From assembly GCA_030694365.1 (NCBI GenBank), contig JAUXYM010000096.1, positions 1 to 64,000 of the forward strand: a stretch of 64,000 nucleotides of DNA, in the 5' to 3' direction. Each line of letters starts with the position of its first letter. Position 1 is the first letter of the stretch. This stretch comes from Nevskia sp. (GTDB taxonomy: Bacteria; Pseudomonadota; Gammaproteobacteria; Nevskiales; Nevskiaceae). Both the position numbers and the translations under genes were made by a program. A model generated the notes under the pieces. It was not told the origin of the DNA and ran no database searches. It saw nothing but the letters and a program-made list of their open reading frames with translations. Shown here piece after piece: positions 56,460 through 64,000 of this stretch.

Positions 56460-58715
56460 CTATCTGCGAACCGGCACATCAATGCTGCTGCCGCTATACC
56501 AGCGGATCGTCAACGGCTTCCTGGCGTCGCGAGCGGTCTCTTCCTTGACGTCCTTGCCGGAGCCGAGATTGAGCTGCTGGTCGGGCCGCTTGTTGACGCC
56601 GAGCACCAGCACGATCCGGCTGCCGGCCGTGAGCTTGCGGCTGGTCAGGCGCTCGATGGTGAACGGCAGTTGCTGGCGTTTGCCTGCGACCAGCAGCCGG
56701 CGACGGGTTCGGTCCTTGGCATAGCTCGCGCGGAACTCGTAGGGATCGAATAGCTGGAGGTAGGTGCCGCCGGCCAGCAACTCGTAGACCGTGATTTTCA
56801 GATCGACGTCCTGCTTGTTGACCTTCAGATCCAGCTTGCCGCTTAGTTGGCCGCTGATTTCCAGCGGCTGCTGCAGCGGTTCGCTCGAGTAGACGACGGC
56901 GTTTTCCGCCAGCAGGTTCTTGCTCATCACTTCCGATGGCGGAATCGTGAGGTCCTTGCGATCGGAGAAGTCGACGGTCTGCTCGGCGTAGCTGTCCGCC
57001 GACGCGGGGCGTTCGGCCAGACGGCGGCGCTCGTTCGGCGCGCCTGCGTCGAGAAAGTATCGCTGCGGGGCATTGGCCATCGCGGCGATCGACGGCGCGT
57101 GGCGCCATTGGTTGGCGCCCATCACCTGGTAGTTGATCCGGTCTTTCAGTAGCGCCGGCTTGGGCGCGTTCTTGAAAATGGAATCGAACCATTGATAACG
57201 CAGTTCCCGCAAATTGGTCTGCGCGACGGCATCCAGCAGGTAGCCTTTCAAGTCCGGCGCCGGAGCGTCCTGCGCGACGTTGTCGTCGTAGGGGCCGATC
57301 AGCAAAGTGTGATTGGCTTTGGCGTTGTAGCGCACGTGCTCGCTGAAGGTGTAGAGCGCGCCGGCATCGCCGCCGTAGTAGCCGGCCAGGGTCAATACCG
57401 GGATATTGACCCTGGCGAACTGCTTGCGGAACGGGATCAGCTTCTGCCAGTAACGATCGTAGCTAGGGTGATCCAGCCACTCGTCGAAGGCGCGGTTCGG
57501 CGGCGCGTAGCGGCGATCCAGATCGCGGTAACGCTTGCCGCTGGTGAACCAGGTCTGATCCAGCAGTCGCCAGACCATGTCGTCTGTGCTCGGCGGGGCC
57601 AGGCCTGGTTTGAGGGGCGGCAAGGTATTGAATTGCGCCCAGCGATACGCCGAGTTGCGGACGATGTTGCCGCTCATCGGGAAATCGATGCCCGGCGCGG
57701 ACGCGAAGCTGGTGGCGATGGCCTTGAGGGCTTTGGGCGGACGCTTGGCGACGGCCCAGGCAGCCGAGCCGCTATCGGTGCCGCCGACCATGCCGACCCG
57801 GCCGTCGCTCCAGCTCTGCTTGGCGATCCAGTTGATCACCGCGCGCGCATCTTCGCCGTCGTGAGTGAACGGGGTGACCGCATTCGGGTTGTTGCTTCGC
57901 TTGCCGCGCGTGTACGCCACCACGCCGACATAGCCGTGCGCCGCCGCTTCGCGCGCTGAATCCTGAGTGATGTGGATGCTGAATTCGAGCAGGGTAGGCA
58001 ATGGAATCGAAGCGCCCTTGGGGCGGATCACCACCGCCTGGATCCGCCGCCCGCCTGAGGTCTTGATCGTCACCTGCTCGTCGGCGATGTAGCGACGCCC
58101 GCCGTCCTCGGAATCGAGCGCTTCGATCAGCGGGCTGAAGCTGCGATAGGCGTCGAAGGACAGGTAAGTCCAGATCAGATCCACCGCCTGGGTGAAGTCG
58201 ACGCTGCCCTTGGCGCGGTATTGATCGAAGGACTTCTGCAAGGCCTGCTCGAACACCGAGCGCGGCGTCTCCAGCCAGACCGTCACCGCATGCGCGTCGC
58301 GATCGTTGAGCCGCGGCACCACTTCCTTGAAGGCCTGCTTGAAGGCATTGGCGAACGGCAGGCCGCTGGTGGTCTCGATGGACCTTGCCCGCGCGTAGAT
58401 GTCGTAGAGCACGGCCTTGTCGACCGGGCGCGGCAGGTTCGATGGACGCTGCCGCGCCTGCAGCGACAGCCGCGTGTCATAGGCCGCCGTGTAGTCACCG
58501 GCGACCAGTTGCAGCGCGGCGAGGTTGGTCAGATAGCGGTCGATATCGCGCTCTTCGTAGACCGGCAGGATGCGAGTCGCGAGATCGCGCATCGCCGCGG
58601 GCGCTGAAGCGTCGTTGGCGGTCGGCGGCGGGCGGAACTCGAATTCCTGCGCCATCGCCACACAAGGCAGCCAGCTCATCAACCACAGCAGACTCAGCCA
58701 GGAGATTCGCTTCAC
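56460..58715 (-). CDS. CocE/NonD (S15)-family hydrolase with substituted active site
   Basis: A 751-residue exported protein (signal peptide ends SWLPCVAMAQ). The overall S15 pattern is clear: VTIKTSGGRRIQAVVIRPKG, GYVGVVAYTRGKRSNNPNA, APGIDFPM and a C-terminal beta-jellyroll. The usual nucleophile loop GGSYxG reads GGTDSG (Thr313 in place of Ser), the usual GYYD reads GYYGGD (Gly448 in place of Asp), and the usual GPYDH reads GPYDD (Asp478 in place of His). Comparison is from memory of the family. The protein may be inactive, binding-only or use shifted residues. It overlaps the ABC gene by four bases and is last in the glycosidase operon. Confidence 0.8.
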   Translation of the reverse strand: MKRISWLSLLWLMSWLPCVAMAQEFEFRPPPTANDASAPAAMRDLATRILPVYEERDIDRYLTNLAALQLVAGDYTAAYDTRLSLQARQRPSNLPRPVDKAVLYDIYARARSIETTSGLPFANAFKQAFKEVVPRLNDRDAHAVTVWLETPRSVFEQALQKSFDQYRAKGSVDFTQAVDLIWTYLSFDAYRSFSPLIEALDSEDGGRRYIADEQVTIKTSGGRRIQAVVIRPKGASIPLPTLLEFSIHITQDSAREAAAHGYVGVVAYTRGKRSNNPNAVTPFTHDGEDARAVINWIAKQSWSDGRVGMVGGTDSGSAAWAVAKRPPKALKAIATSFASAPGIDFPMSGNIVRNSAYRWAQFNTLPPLKPGLAPPSTDDMVWRLLDQTWFTSGKRYRDLDRRYAPPNRAFDEWLDHPSYDRYWQKLIPFRKQFARVNIPVLTLAGYYGGDAGALYTFSEHVRYNAKANHTLLIGPYDDNVAQDAPAPDLKGYLLDAVAQTNLRELRYQWFDSIFKNAPKPALLKDRINYQVMGANQWRHAPSIAAMANAPQRYFLDAGAPNERRRLAERPASADSYAEQTVDFSDRKDLTIPPSEVMSKNLLAENAVVYSSEPLQQPLEISGQLSGKLDLKVNKQDVDLKITVYELLAGGTYLQLFDPYEFRASYAKDRTRRRLLVAGKRQQLPFTIERLTSRKLTAGSRIVLVLGVNKRPDQQLNLGSGKDVKEETARDARKPLTIRWYSGSSIDVPVRR

Positions 58716-60520
58716 GGCCGGTCACTTCCGGGAACTGGATGCGGTATTTCCGGTGCCGCCTTGACCAGATGCAGCACGCGGGAGAACAGACGGTTGCCGG
58801 TCTCCGCAGCCTTGCCGATGTGGACGATGCTGGTCGTCGACAGCTCGTGAGTCAGCACGTCGATGACCCGCTCGAGCGACTCGTCCTCGAGCATGCTCAA
58901 GGCCTCATCCATCACCAGCCAGGAAGGTGATTGCAGCAGCACGCGCGAGAACGCCAGACACATCTGATCCTCGTGACTCAGCTCGCGATCCCAGCGCCGC
59001 TCGGCATCGAGCAGCGGCACCAGCCGCTCCAGCCCCAGGCGCTTGAGCGCGTGCTCGCAGGTGCTGTGCGCGAAGCTGTCAGCCGCCAGCGGGTAGGCGA
59101 GCACTTCGCGCAAGCTGCCGCTGGGCAGGTAAGGCGTGCCGCGCGGCATGTACAGGATCGGCTCGTCCGCCGGACGCGTGATCTCGCCGACGCCCCAGGG
59201 CCACAAGCCGGCGAGGGCGCGGAACAGCAGGGTCTTGCCGGTGCCGGCGGTGCCCAGGATCAGCACCCGCTCTCCGGTTCGGACGACGACGTTGGCCTGG
59301 TCCAGCCGATCACGTCCCGGTGCCGATTCGACCTCGAGTCCGGCGATGCTCATCGAGCCGCTGGCGCCGTCGGTATAGGTGATGCGGCTCGCGTAGCGAA
59401 CCATCTCGGCATTCGCGGTCAAGGCTTCGCGGAAGCCGGCGACGCGCAGCAGAGTGGCGCGCCACTCGGCGATGGTGCCGAAGTTGTCGACGAACCAGCG
59501 CAGCGCCTGCTGCGCCTGGGTGAACGCGGCGGCAGCCATCATCATGCCGCCGAAGGAAATCTTGCCGGTCAGATAGAGCGGCGCGGCGATCAGGATCGGC
59601 GCCACCAGAGTGGTCCAGCCGAAGCCGGCGGTGACCCAGGTCAGGTGGGTCCAGCCGCGCACCAGGCGGCGCATCGCCGCCATCACGTCGCCCAGATGGC
59701 GTTCGACGCGACGCTTCTCATCGGCCTCGCCGGCGGCGAGCGAGATGCCGTCCAGGTGTTCGTTGATGCGCACCAGCGCGAAGCGCAACTCGCCTTCGCG
59801 CGAGTAGCGATCGGCATTGCGCGCGATCAGGCTGCGCCCGACCCAGTAACTCAGCAGCGAGCCGGTGCCGGCATACAGGATCGCCGCCCAGACCATGAAG
59901 CCGGGCACCGCGTAGTCGATGCCGCCGATGCGGATGCTGAAGTCCGCCGAGATGCCCCAAAGGATGCCGGAGAACGAAATGAACAGGATCGAGGCCTGCA
60001 GCAGACCGGCGCCGAGATCGGTCGACAGGTCGCACATCTTCTGCGCGTCTTCGGTCATCCGCTGATCGGGATTGACGCCCATCGGCCCTGCGGTGGACAG
60101 CCAGAACGCGCGGCGCGGCAGCATCCAGTGGCCGACCAGATCGCGCACCACGCCTTCCCGCAGCTTGATCTTCAAGCTCTCCAGCACCCAGCGCTGAAAG
60201 ACGTTGAGCACCAGCAATAACGCGGCGATCATGAAGAACACGCCGAGCTGGACCAGGAACTCGCGCAGGTCGCGACGCGACAGCGCGTCGTAGAACGGCT
60301 TGTTCCAGCGATTGAGCACGATCTGCCCATAGGAGGTGGCGATGATCACCACCAGCAGGCTGCCCATCAGAACCTTGAGCGAGCGCCCGACCGACGACGC
60401 GAACAGCGCCCGCCGCAAGGTGCCGAGCTGACGGAGCACGCCCGAGCGGGCACCAGCCTCGGCCGCCAGGGCTGCGGCATCGGCGGCGCTGTCCTTAATG
60501 GTCCTGCCCCAAGGCCGCAC
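58712..60520 (-). CDS. SbmA/YddA-type ABC transporter (permease-ATPase fusion)
   Basis: A protein of about 600 residues with an SbmA_BacA-like membrane domain (GQIVLNRWNKPFYDALSRRD is diagnostic) and a C-terminal ATPase. The start is uncertain: GTG 60520 gives a 26-base overlap with the GH15 gene; other in-frame codons further up are weaker. Walker A GTAGTGKT is intact. The signature reads LSHEDQ instead of LSxGEQ, the D-loop region SMLE instead of SALD, and the switch-histidine position in HIGKAAETG is Lys. ATP turnover may therefore be altered. It sits between GH15 and the S15-like gene and may import or export an oligosaccharide or peptide (inference). Confidence 0.78.
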   Translation of the reverse strand: MRPWGRTIKDSAADAAALAAEAGARSGVLRQLGTLRRALFASSVGRSLKVLMGSLLVVIIATSYGQIVLNRWNKPFYDALSRRDLREFLVQLGVFFMIAALLLVLNVFQRWVLESLKIKLREGVVRDLVGHWMLPRRAFWLSTAGPMGVNPDQRMTEDAQKMCDLSTDLGAGLLQASILFISFSGILWGISADFSIRIGGIDYAVPGFMVWAAILYAGTGSLLSYWVGRSLIARNADRYSREGELRFALVRINEHLDGISLAAGEADEKRRVERHLGDVMAAMRRLVRGWTHLTWVTAGFGWTTLVAPILIAAPLYLTGKISFGGMMMAAAAFTQAQQALRWFVDNFGTIAEWRATLLRVAGFREALTANAEMVRYASRITYTDGASGSMSIAGLEVESAPGRDRLDQANVVVRTGERVLILGTAGTGKTLLFRALAGLWPWGVGEITRPADEPILYMPRGTPYLPSGSLREVLAYPLAADSFAHSTCEHALKRLGLERLVPLLDAERRWDRELSHEDQMCLAFSRVLLQSPSWLVMDEALSMLEDESLERVIDVLTHELSTTSIVHIGKAAETGNRLFSRVLHLVKAAPEIPHPVPGSDRP

Positions 60521-61823
60521 GCCGGGCAGCGATGCAGGAGATGAAGGCGGCGTAGCTCCAGGCCAGATGTTTGGCCGAGGTTTGCCGACCGTTGTCCTGA
60601 TCGAATTGTTCGGACAGCGCGCCACTCGCCGGCGTCCAGGCGCGCACCGTCTCCAGGTAGGCATCGCCGCGTGCGATCCAGTGCGCGGCCTGGTCCGATT
60701 TCATCGCCGCACGAAAGCAGAACTCCGAAGCACCCAGGGTCGAGAAGTAGTAGGCGCCGCCCGAGTAATAGACATCGCCCGGATAGCGGCCCATCGCCGG
60801 GCCTCGATCCGCCGGGCGATTGCGGTTGATCGCATAAAGCCCGTCGAACAGGGTTTCAAGACGCGCCAGAGTCGCCTGCATGCGCGGGTCGGCTACCGAG
60901 TGCTTTTGATCGCCGGCTTCGACATGGATGGCCGCGAGGATCACCGCGATATCCAGTTCCTTCGACGAGCGTTCTCCGGACGTGAGCGTCCGCGATCGGT
61001 AGCAATTTTCTTCGGCGAGCCAGAAGCCATCCAGGGCTTTGACGAGCATCGAAGCCTCTGCACGACAGCACAGCGCCAGCCCGGGCTCAGCCTGCGACTC
61101 GAACCAACCGGCACCCTGCTCAAGTGCTGCGGCCGATACTCTCAGCGTGTAGTAGTGCAGCCCGTTTTCCTCTTCCCAGATGTCGAAAGACGGCTCGTGG
61201 CAATGGTGCAAGGTGAAGTCGAGATTGGCGCGAATCAGCGCAGCGAGATCGGCACTGACGGCGGGCGCAAGCTCAACATCACGCGCCCAGCGCATCAAGG
61301 CCAGCGCTTGCAGCGGCGGACCATCGTGCTGCGGCCGTGCCCACTTGGAGATGTCCAGGCTGCCATCGGGATTGACCCGGGTTTCGGCGAACGCGGCATC
61401 ACCATGCACAGCGGCGAGATCGTCGTCTTCCCGGATGAACTTCAGGAAATCCGGAGCGACGCCATCGCGCCGCGTCGGCGATGCCGCCAGTGCGCGCCCG
61501 TCCAGCTTCTGCAGCGACAGACCAAAGCGCAGGAAGTCGGCGAACTGCTGAAGCGCCTCGGGCCCGACCACGCCCTCGAGAAACAGCAGGCGCAACGCGT
61601 CGATCACCACCGCCGAATCGCGGTACCAGTGAAAGAAATAATCCGGGTCCGGATCGTAGGCGCCGAGCACCGATGAGGCGATGATGCTGCCCTTGACCGG
61701 ACGCACCGTCTGGCCGAAACCCGGCCGCGTCTTGACCAGATCGACCGCCGACACGCTGTTCAGCATCGCGTTTGCCGCGTAGGCCGCCTGGCGATCCAGC
61801 CACTGATGAAAGCGCTCCGTCAC
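60495..61823 (-). CDS. Glycoside hydrolase family 15 (glucoamylase-like)
   Basis: A 442-residue (alpha/alpha)6 enzyme. GTG 61823 is chosen for its GTGA overlap with the GH144 stop; longer frames have a non-family N-terminus. Family landmarks are DYFFHWYRDSAVVIDALRLL, HDGPPLQALALMRWARDVEL, SFDIWEEENG (catalytic acid Glu) and GALSEQFDQDNG (catalytic base Glu). It lacks the starch-binding domain of fungal glucoamylases and shows no signal peptide. GH15 releases glucose from non-reducing ends; linkage preference here is unknown. Confidence 0.85.
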   Translation of the reverse strand: MTERFHQWLDRQAAYAANAMLNSVSAVDLVKTRPGFGQTVRPVKGSIIASSVLGAYDPDPDYFFHWYRDSAVVIDALRLLFLEGVVGPEALQQFADFLRFGLSLQKLDGRALAASPTRRDGVAPDFLKFIREDDDLAAVHGDAAFAETRVNPDGSLDISKWARPQHDGPPLQALALMRWARDVELAPAVSADLAALIRANLDFTLHHCHEPSFDIWEEENGLHYYTLRVSAAALEQGAGWFESQAEPGLALCCRAEASMLVKALDGFWLAEENCYRSRTLTSGERSSKELDIAVILAAIHVEAGDQKHSVADPRMQATLARLETLFDGLYAINRNRPADRGPAMGRYPGDVYYSGGAYYFSTLGASEFCFRAAMKSDQAAHWIARGDAYLETVRAWTPASGALSEQFDQDNGRQTSAKHLAWSYAAFISCIAARRAALGQDH

Positions 61824-63154
61824 GGAGCGGCTCCCGCTACCAGATGCGGGCTGCTGAAGCCCAGCCGGCGCAGGCCGGTCTGCACTTCGGGCACGCTCAT
61901 GAACAGCTTCCATAGCAGGCCCGTGCGATGGTTTTCCATCATCACCACGATGGGCCCCTGGTCGATCGCCAGAAAGGTGTCGGCGGTCCAATCGTGCTGC
62001 TCGTTGAAGGCGTCGACGAAGCCATAGCGCTTCCAGATCTTGTCGCCGTGCTCGCGCAGGAAATAACGCAGCGTTGCCATGACTTCGTTGGGCGCATAGG
62101 GCAGGCTCGCCAGCGCCGCAGTCGGCGTGATGGTGCCGTTGTCGTTGTCAGGCGCATGCGCCGAGTAGCCGGCATGATCGTCGCTGGCGGTCAGGCCCCA
62201 GCAGGTCTCGCCATAGCCCTTGAAGCGATGCGGATTGGCAATGCAGTGCGCGCGATTGATCTGCACATGCCGGCAGTTCAGATCCCAGTAATCGGCATAG
62301 CGATCCTTCAGGTCGCGCGGATCGAGGCCGCAGAACGAGTAATGCGTGAAGAACAGCGGCCCGCCATAAGGCATGCCCAGCGGCAGCTTGATCCCGTAAT
62401 AGGAACTGCCATTGAGAAAGCCCCGGCCTGCGGCAAAGCCCTGGTGGTAGACGACGGGATCAATCGGATAGCGCCTGGACCCCGCCGCCAGCACGTAGGT
62501 GACCAGGCACTCGTTCCAGCCACGAATCTCGTGATTCATCGCCCAGCCGTTGTTCGGGCTCCAGTGCCAGTACAGCAGCTTGCGGCCGCCTTGCGTGTAC
62601 CAGTCCCACTCGACTTCGTCGCTGATCCAGTTGATGCGGTCGCGCAGCTTCTTTTCGGCTGGCGTATCGCGCTGGAAATATTGGCGCGCGCACAGCAGGC
62701 CCATCACCAGGAACGAGGTTTCGACCAGATCGCCCGCGTCATCCTTGCGGCTGAAAGCGATGGTGGCGCCGGTGCGGCCGTTCATGAAGTGCGGGAACGC
62801 GCCGTGGTAGCAAGTTGCGCGCACCAGCACGTCGAGCATGCTGGTCAGGCGATCCAGTGCTGCTTCGCGGCTCACCCAGCCGCGCTCTACCGCGACGATG
62901 ATCGCCATCACGCCGAAGCCTGAGCCCCCCGTGGTAATCAGATCATCGGACGATCCAACTCTCGGCGGCGAGCAGTCGGGTGCAAGACCGCTGACCGGAT
63001 GCGCGCCCTGCCAGAAGAAATCGAAAGTCTGACGCTGGACCTGCTCCAGCAGCGCCTCGTCTGGCAGCGCTGCAAGCGCCGCACCTGATCGTTCGGCCAC
63101 CGCTGCATGGCGATGAGGTGCTTGGGCACTCTTGATATTTTCCGCTGTCACCAT
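61820..63154 (-). CDS. GH144-like glycosidase (glycoamylase-like domain)
   Basis: A 444-residue protein. ATG 63154 is preceded by AGGAGG, so longer frames are rejected. The C-terminal part is the PF10091-type glycoamylase-like domain of GH144 endo-beta-1,2-glucanases: TGGSGFGVMAIIVAVERGWV, YWHWSPNNGWAMNHEIRGWN, CWGLTASDDHAGYSAHAP and FLAIDQGPIVVMMENHRTGL. GH144 cleaves beta-1,2-glucan to sophoro-oligosaccharides; related domains also occur in cyclic glucan synthases. No signal peptide is evident. First gene of the minus-strand operon, divergent from GH3. Confidence 0.82.
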   Translation of the reverse strand: MVTAENIKSAQAPHRHAAVAERSGAALAALPDEALLEQVQRQTFDFFWQGAHPVSGLAPDCSPPRVGSSDDLITTGGSGFGVMAIIVAVERGWVSREAALDRLTSMLDVLVRATCYHGAFPHFMNGRTGATIAFSRKDDAGDLVETSFLVMGLLCARQYFQRDTPAEKKLRDRINWISDEVEWDWYTQGGRKLLYWHWSPNNGWAMNHEIRGWNECLVTYVLAAGSRRYPIDPVVYHQGFAAGRGFLNGSSYYGIKLPLGMPYGGPLFFTHYSFCGLDPRDLKDRYADYWDLNCRHVQINRAHCIANPHRFKGYGETCWGLTASDDHAGYSAHAPDNDNGTITPTAALASLPYAPNEVMATLRYFLREHGDKIWKRYGFVDAFNEQHDWTADTFLAIDQGPIVVMMENHRTGLLWKLFMSVPEVQTGLRRLGFSSPHLVAGAAP

Positions 63155-63305
63155 GAGGCCTCCTGATTGCCCTTCTTTGATTGCACGGATTCTGACGGCA
63201 TTGGCTGATCCGGGTGCATCTATCGCGCCTGACAGGCTCGCTGCCCATTCATTCTGGCGACCTATCATGGCCAAGCCCCGAAACACTTCCAGAAAGGACT
63301 GATTG

Positions 63306-64000
63306 ATGAGCCGTATCGACAAGCTGCTGGCCCAGATGACGCTCGAAGAGAAACTCGGCCAGCTGACCATGACCGCCTCCAGCTATGCGGTGACCGGCCC
63401 GATCATCGCCGGTGACTCGACCGATTCGATCGCCGACGGCACCCTCGGCAATCTGTTGAACATGGTCGGTTCCGGTCCGACGCACGAGATGCAGCGACTG
63501 GCGGTGGAAAAATCGCGCCTGGGCATTCCGCTGCTGATCGGCCTTGATGTGATCCACGGCCATCGCACTTTGTTCCCGATCCCGCTGGCGGAGATGGCGC
63601 TGTTCGATCCGCGGGCCTGGGAGCTGACCGCGCGAGAGGCCGCCGCCGAAGCCGCCGCCGACGGCCTGGCGATGACCTTCAACCCGATGCTCGATGTCTC
63701 CCGCGATCCGCGTTGGGGCCGCACCGCCGAAGGCCCGGGCGAAGACCCCTGGCTCGGCGCGCGACTGGCCGAGGCCAAGGTCCGCGGCTTCCAGACCGCC
63801 GATCTCGCCCGCCCTGATGCGCTCGCCGCCTGCGCCAAGCATTTCTGCGCCTATGGGCCGGTGATGGCCGGGCGCGAGTACGCGTCGGTGGACATCTCCG
63901 AACGCACCCTGCACGAGGTGCACCTGCCGCCGTTCGAAGCGGCGGTGGCCGCCGGCGTCGCTTCGATCATGCCGGCGTTCACCGATCTGAACGGCATCCC
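63306..64000 (+). CDS. GH3 beta-glucosidase, 3' truncated by window end
   Basis: The N-terminal 231 codons of a GH3 enzyme; the nucleophile region and second domain lie beyond base 64000. Features are LLAQMTLEEKLGQLTMTASS, the GLDVIHGHRTLFPIPLAEMA segment, DPRWGRTAEGPGEDPWL and AKHFCAYGPVMAGREYASVD, as in BglX-type enzymes. No signal peptide precedes MSRIDKLL, so it may act inside the cell. It should release glucose from beta-linked oligosaccharides, such as those made by the GH144 neighbour. The 151 bases between the two starts must hold both promoters. Confidence 0.9.
   Translation, partial: MSRIDKLLAQMTLEEKLGQLTMTASSYAVTGPIIAGDSTDSIADGTLGNLLNMVGSGPTHEMQRLAVEKSRLGIPLLIGLDVIHGHRTLFPIPLAEMALFDPRAWELTAREAAAEAAADGLAMTFNPMLDVSRDPRWGRTAEGPGEDPWLGARLAEAKVRGFQTADLARPDALAACAKHFCAYGPVMAGREYASVDISERTLHEVHLPPFEAAVAAGVASIMPAFTDLNGI

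Noticed and set aside
63155-63370. Longer N-terminus for the GH144 protein (start at 63370)
   Set aside because: It would overlap the divergent GH3 start; AGGAGG sits directly before ATG 63154.

Overview
This 64-kb window is GC-rich (roughly two thirds G+C by eye) chromosomal DNA. The gene content fits a gammaproteobacterium, most plausibly a Nevskiales/Solimonas-like lineage. That is an inference from gene neighbourhoods (mreBCD-mrdAB-mltB-rlpA-dacA-ybeD-lipB; mlaFEDCB with mlaA; gatCAB divergent from mreB; a DUF1302/DUF1329/Ycf48/MMPL lipid-transport cluster), not from a marker gene. I saw no tRNA, rRNA, CRISPR array or insertion sequence.

Layout. 1-3698: the 3' half of a Wadjet-type SMC anti-plasmid operon (JetC-like SMC, cut by the window edge, and JetD-like Toprim nuclease). 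3821-6851: a Fic-domain gene behind an AT-rich inverted repeat, overlapping a SWIM zinc-finger gene. 6906-9257: epoxide hydrolase, DUF1820 protein and metallo-beta-lactamase-fold hydrolase. 9274-13314: purL, interrupted by one in-frame TAG and carrying two in-frame palindromic insertions. 13380-17254 (minus): retrograde phospholipid transport genes mlaFEDCB-mlaA. 17377-27500 (minus): the elongasome and cell-wall operon mreBCD-mrdA-rodA-mltB-rlpA-dacA, then ybeD-lipB. 27791-32656 (plus): gatCAB, hslO and a SET-domain gene whose ribosome-binding site lies at the tip of a dispersed palindromic repeat.

32794-37389 (minus): a large secreted subtilisin/sedolisin-like protease and two DUF4398-type lipoproteins. 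37506-45134: DUF1295 protein, cyclopropane-fatty-acid-synthase-like methyltransferase, secreted proteins, purU, a hotdog-fold protein, an acyl-CoA synthetase (minus) and a strictosidine-synthase-like beta-propeller. 45408-52248: DUF1302 outer-membrane protein, DUF1329 protein, Ycf48-like propeller and MMPL/RND permease. 52447-55966: 2OG-Fe dioxygenase, msrB, msrA, gloA and an HNH endonuclease. 56460-64000: a four-gene, overlap-coupled operon (GH144 - GH15 - SbmA-type ABC transporter - S15-like hydrolase) divergent from a GH3 beta-glucosidase cut by the window end. This looks like a glucan-processing locus, possibly for beta-1,2-glucan. Its hydrolase has lost the recognisable catalytic residues and its ABC ATPase has a degenerate signature and switch histidine.

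The strongest oddities are: the purL amber codon and its two in-frame palindromes; a 14-bp tandem triplication at the mreD/mrdA junction that chains three ATGA stop/start overlaps; the degenerate S15-like/ABC pair in the glycosidase operon; the Fic promoter with its -35 box inside a perfect inverted repeat; and two families of dispersed palindromic repeats.
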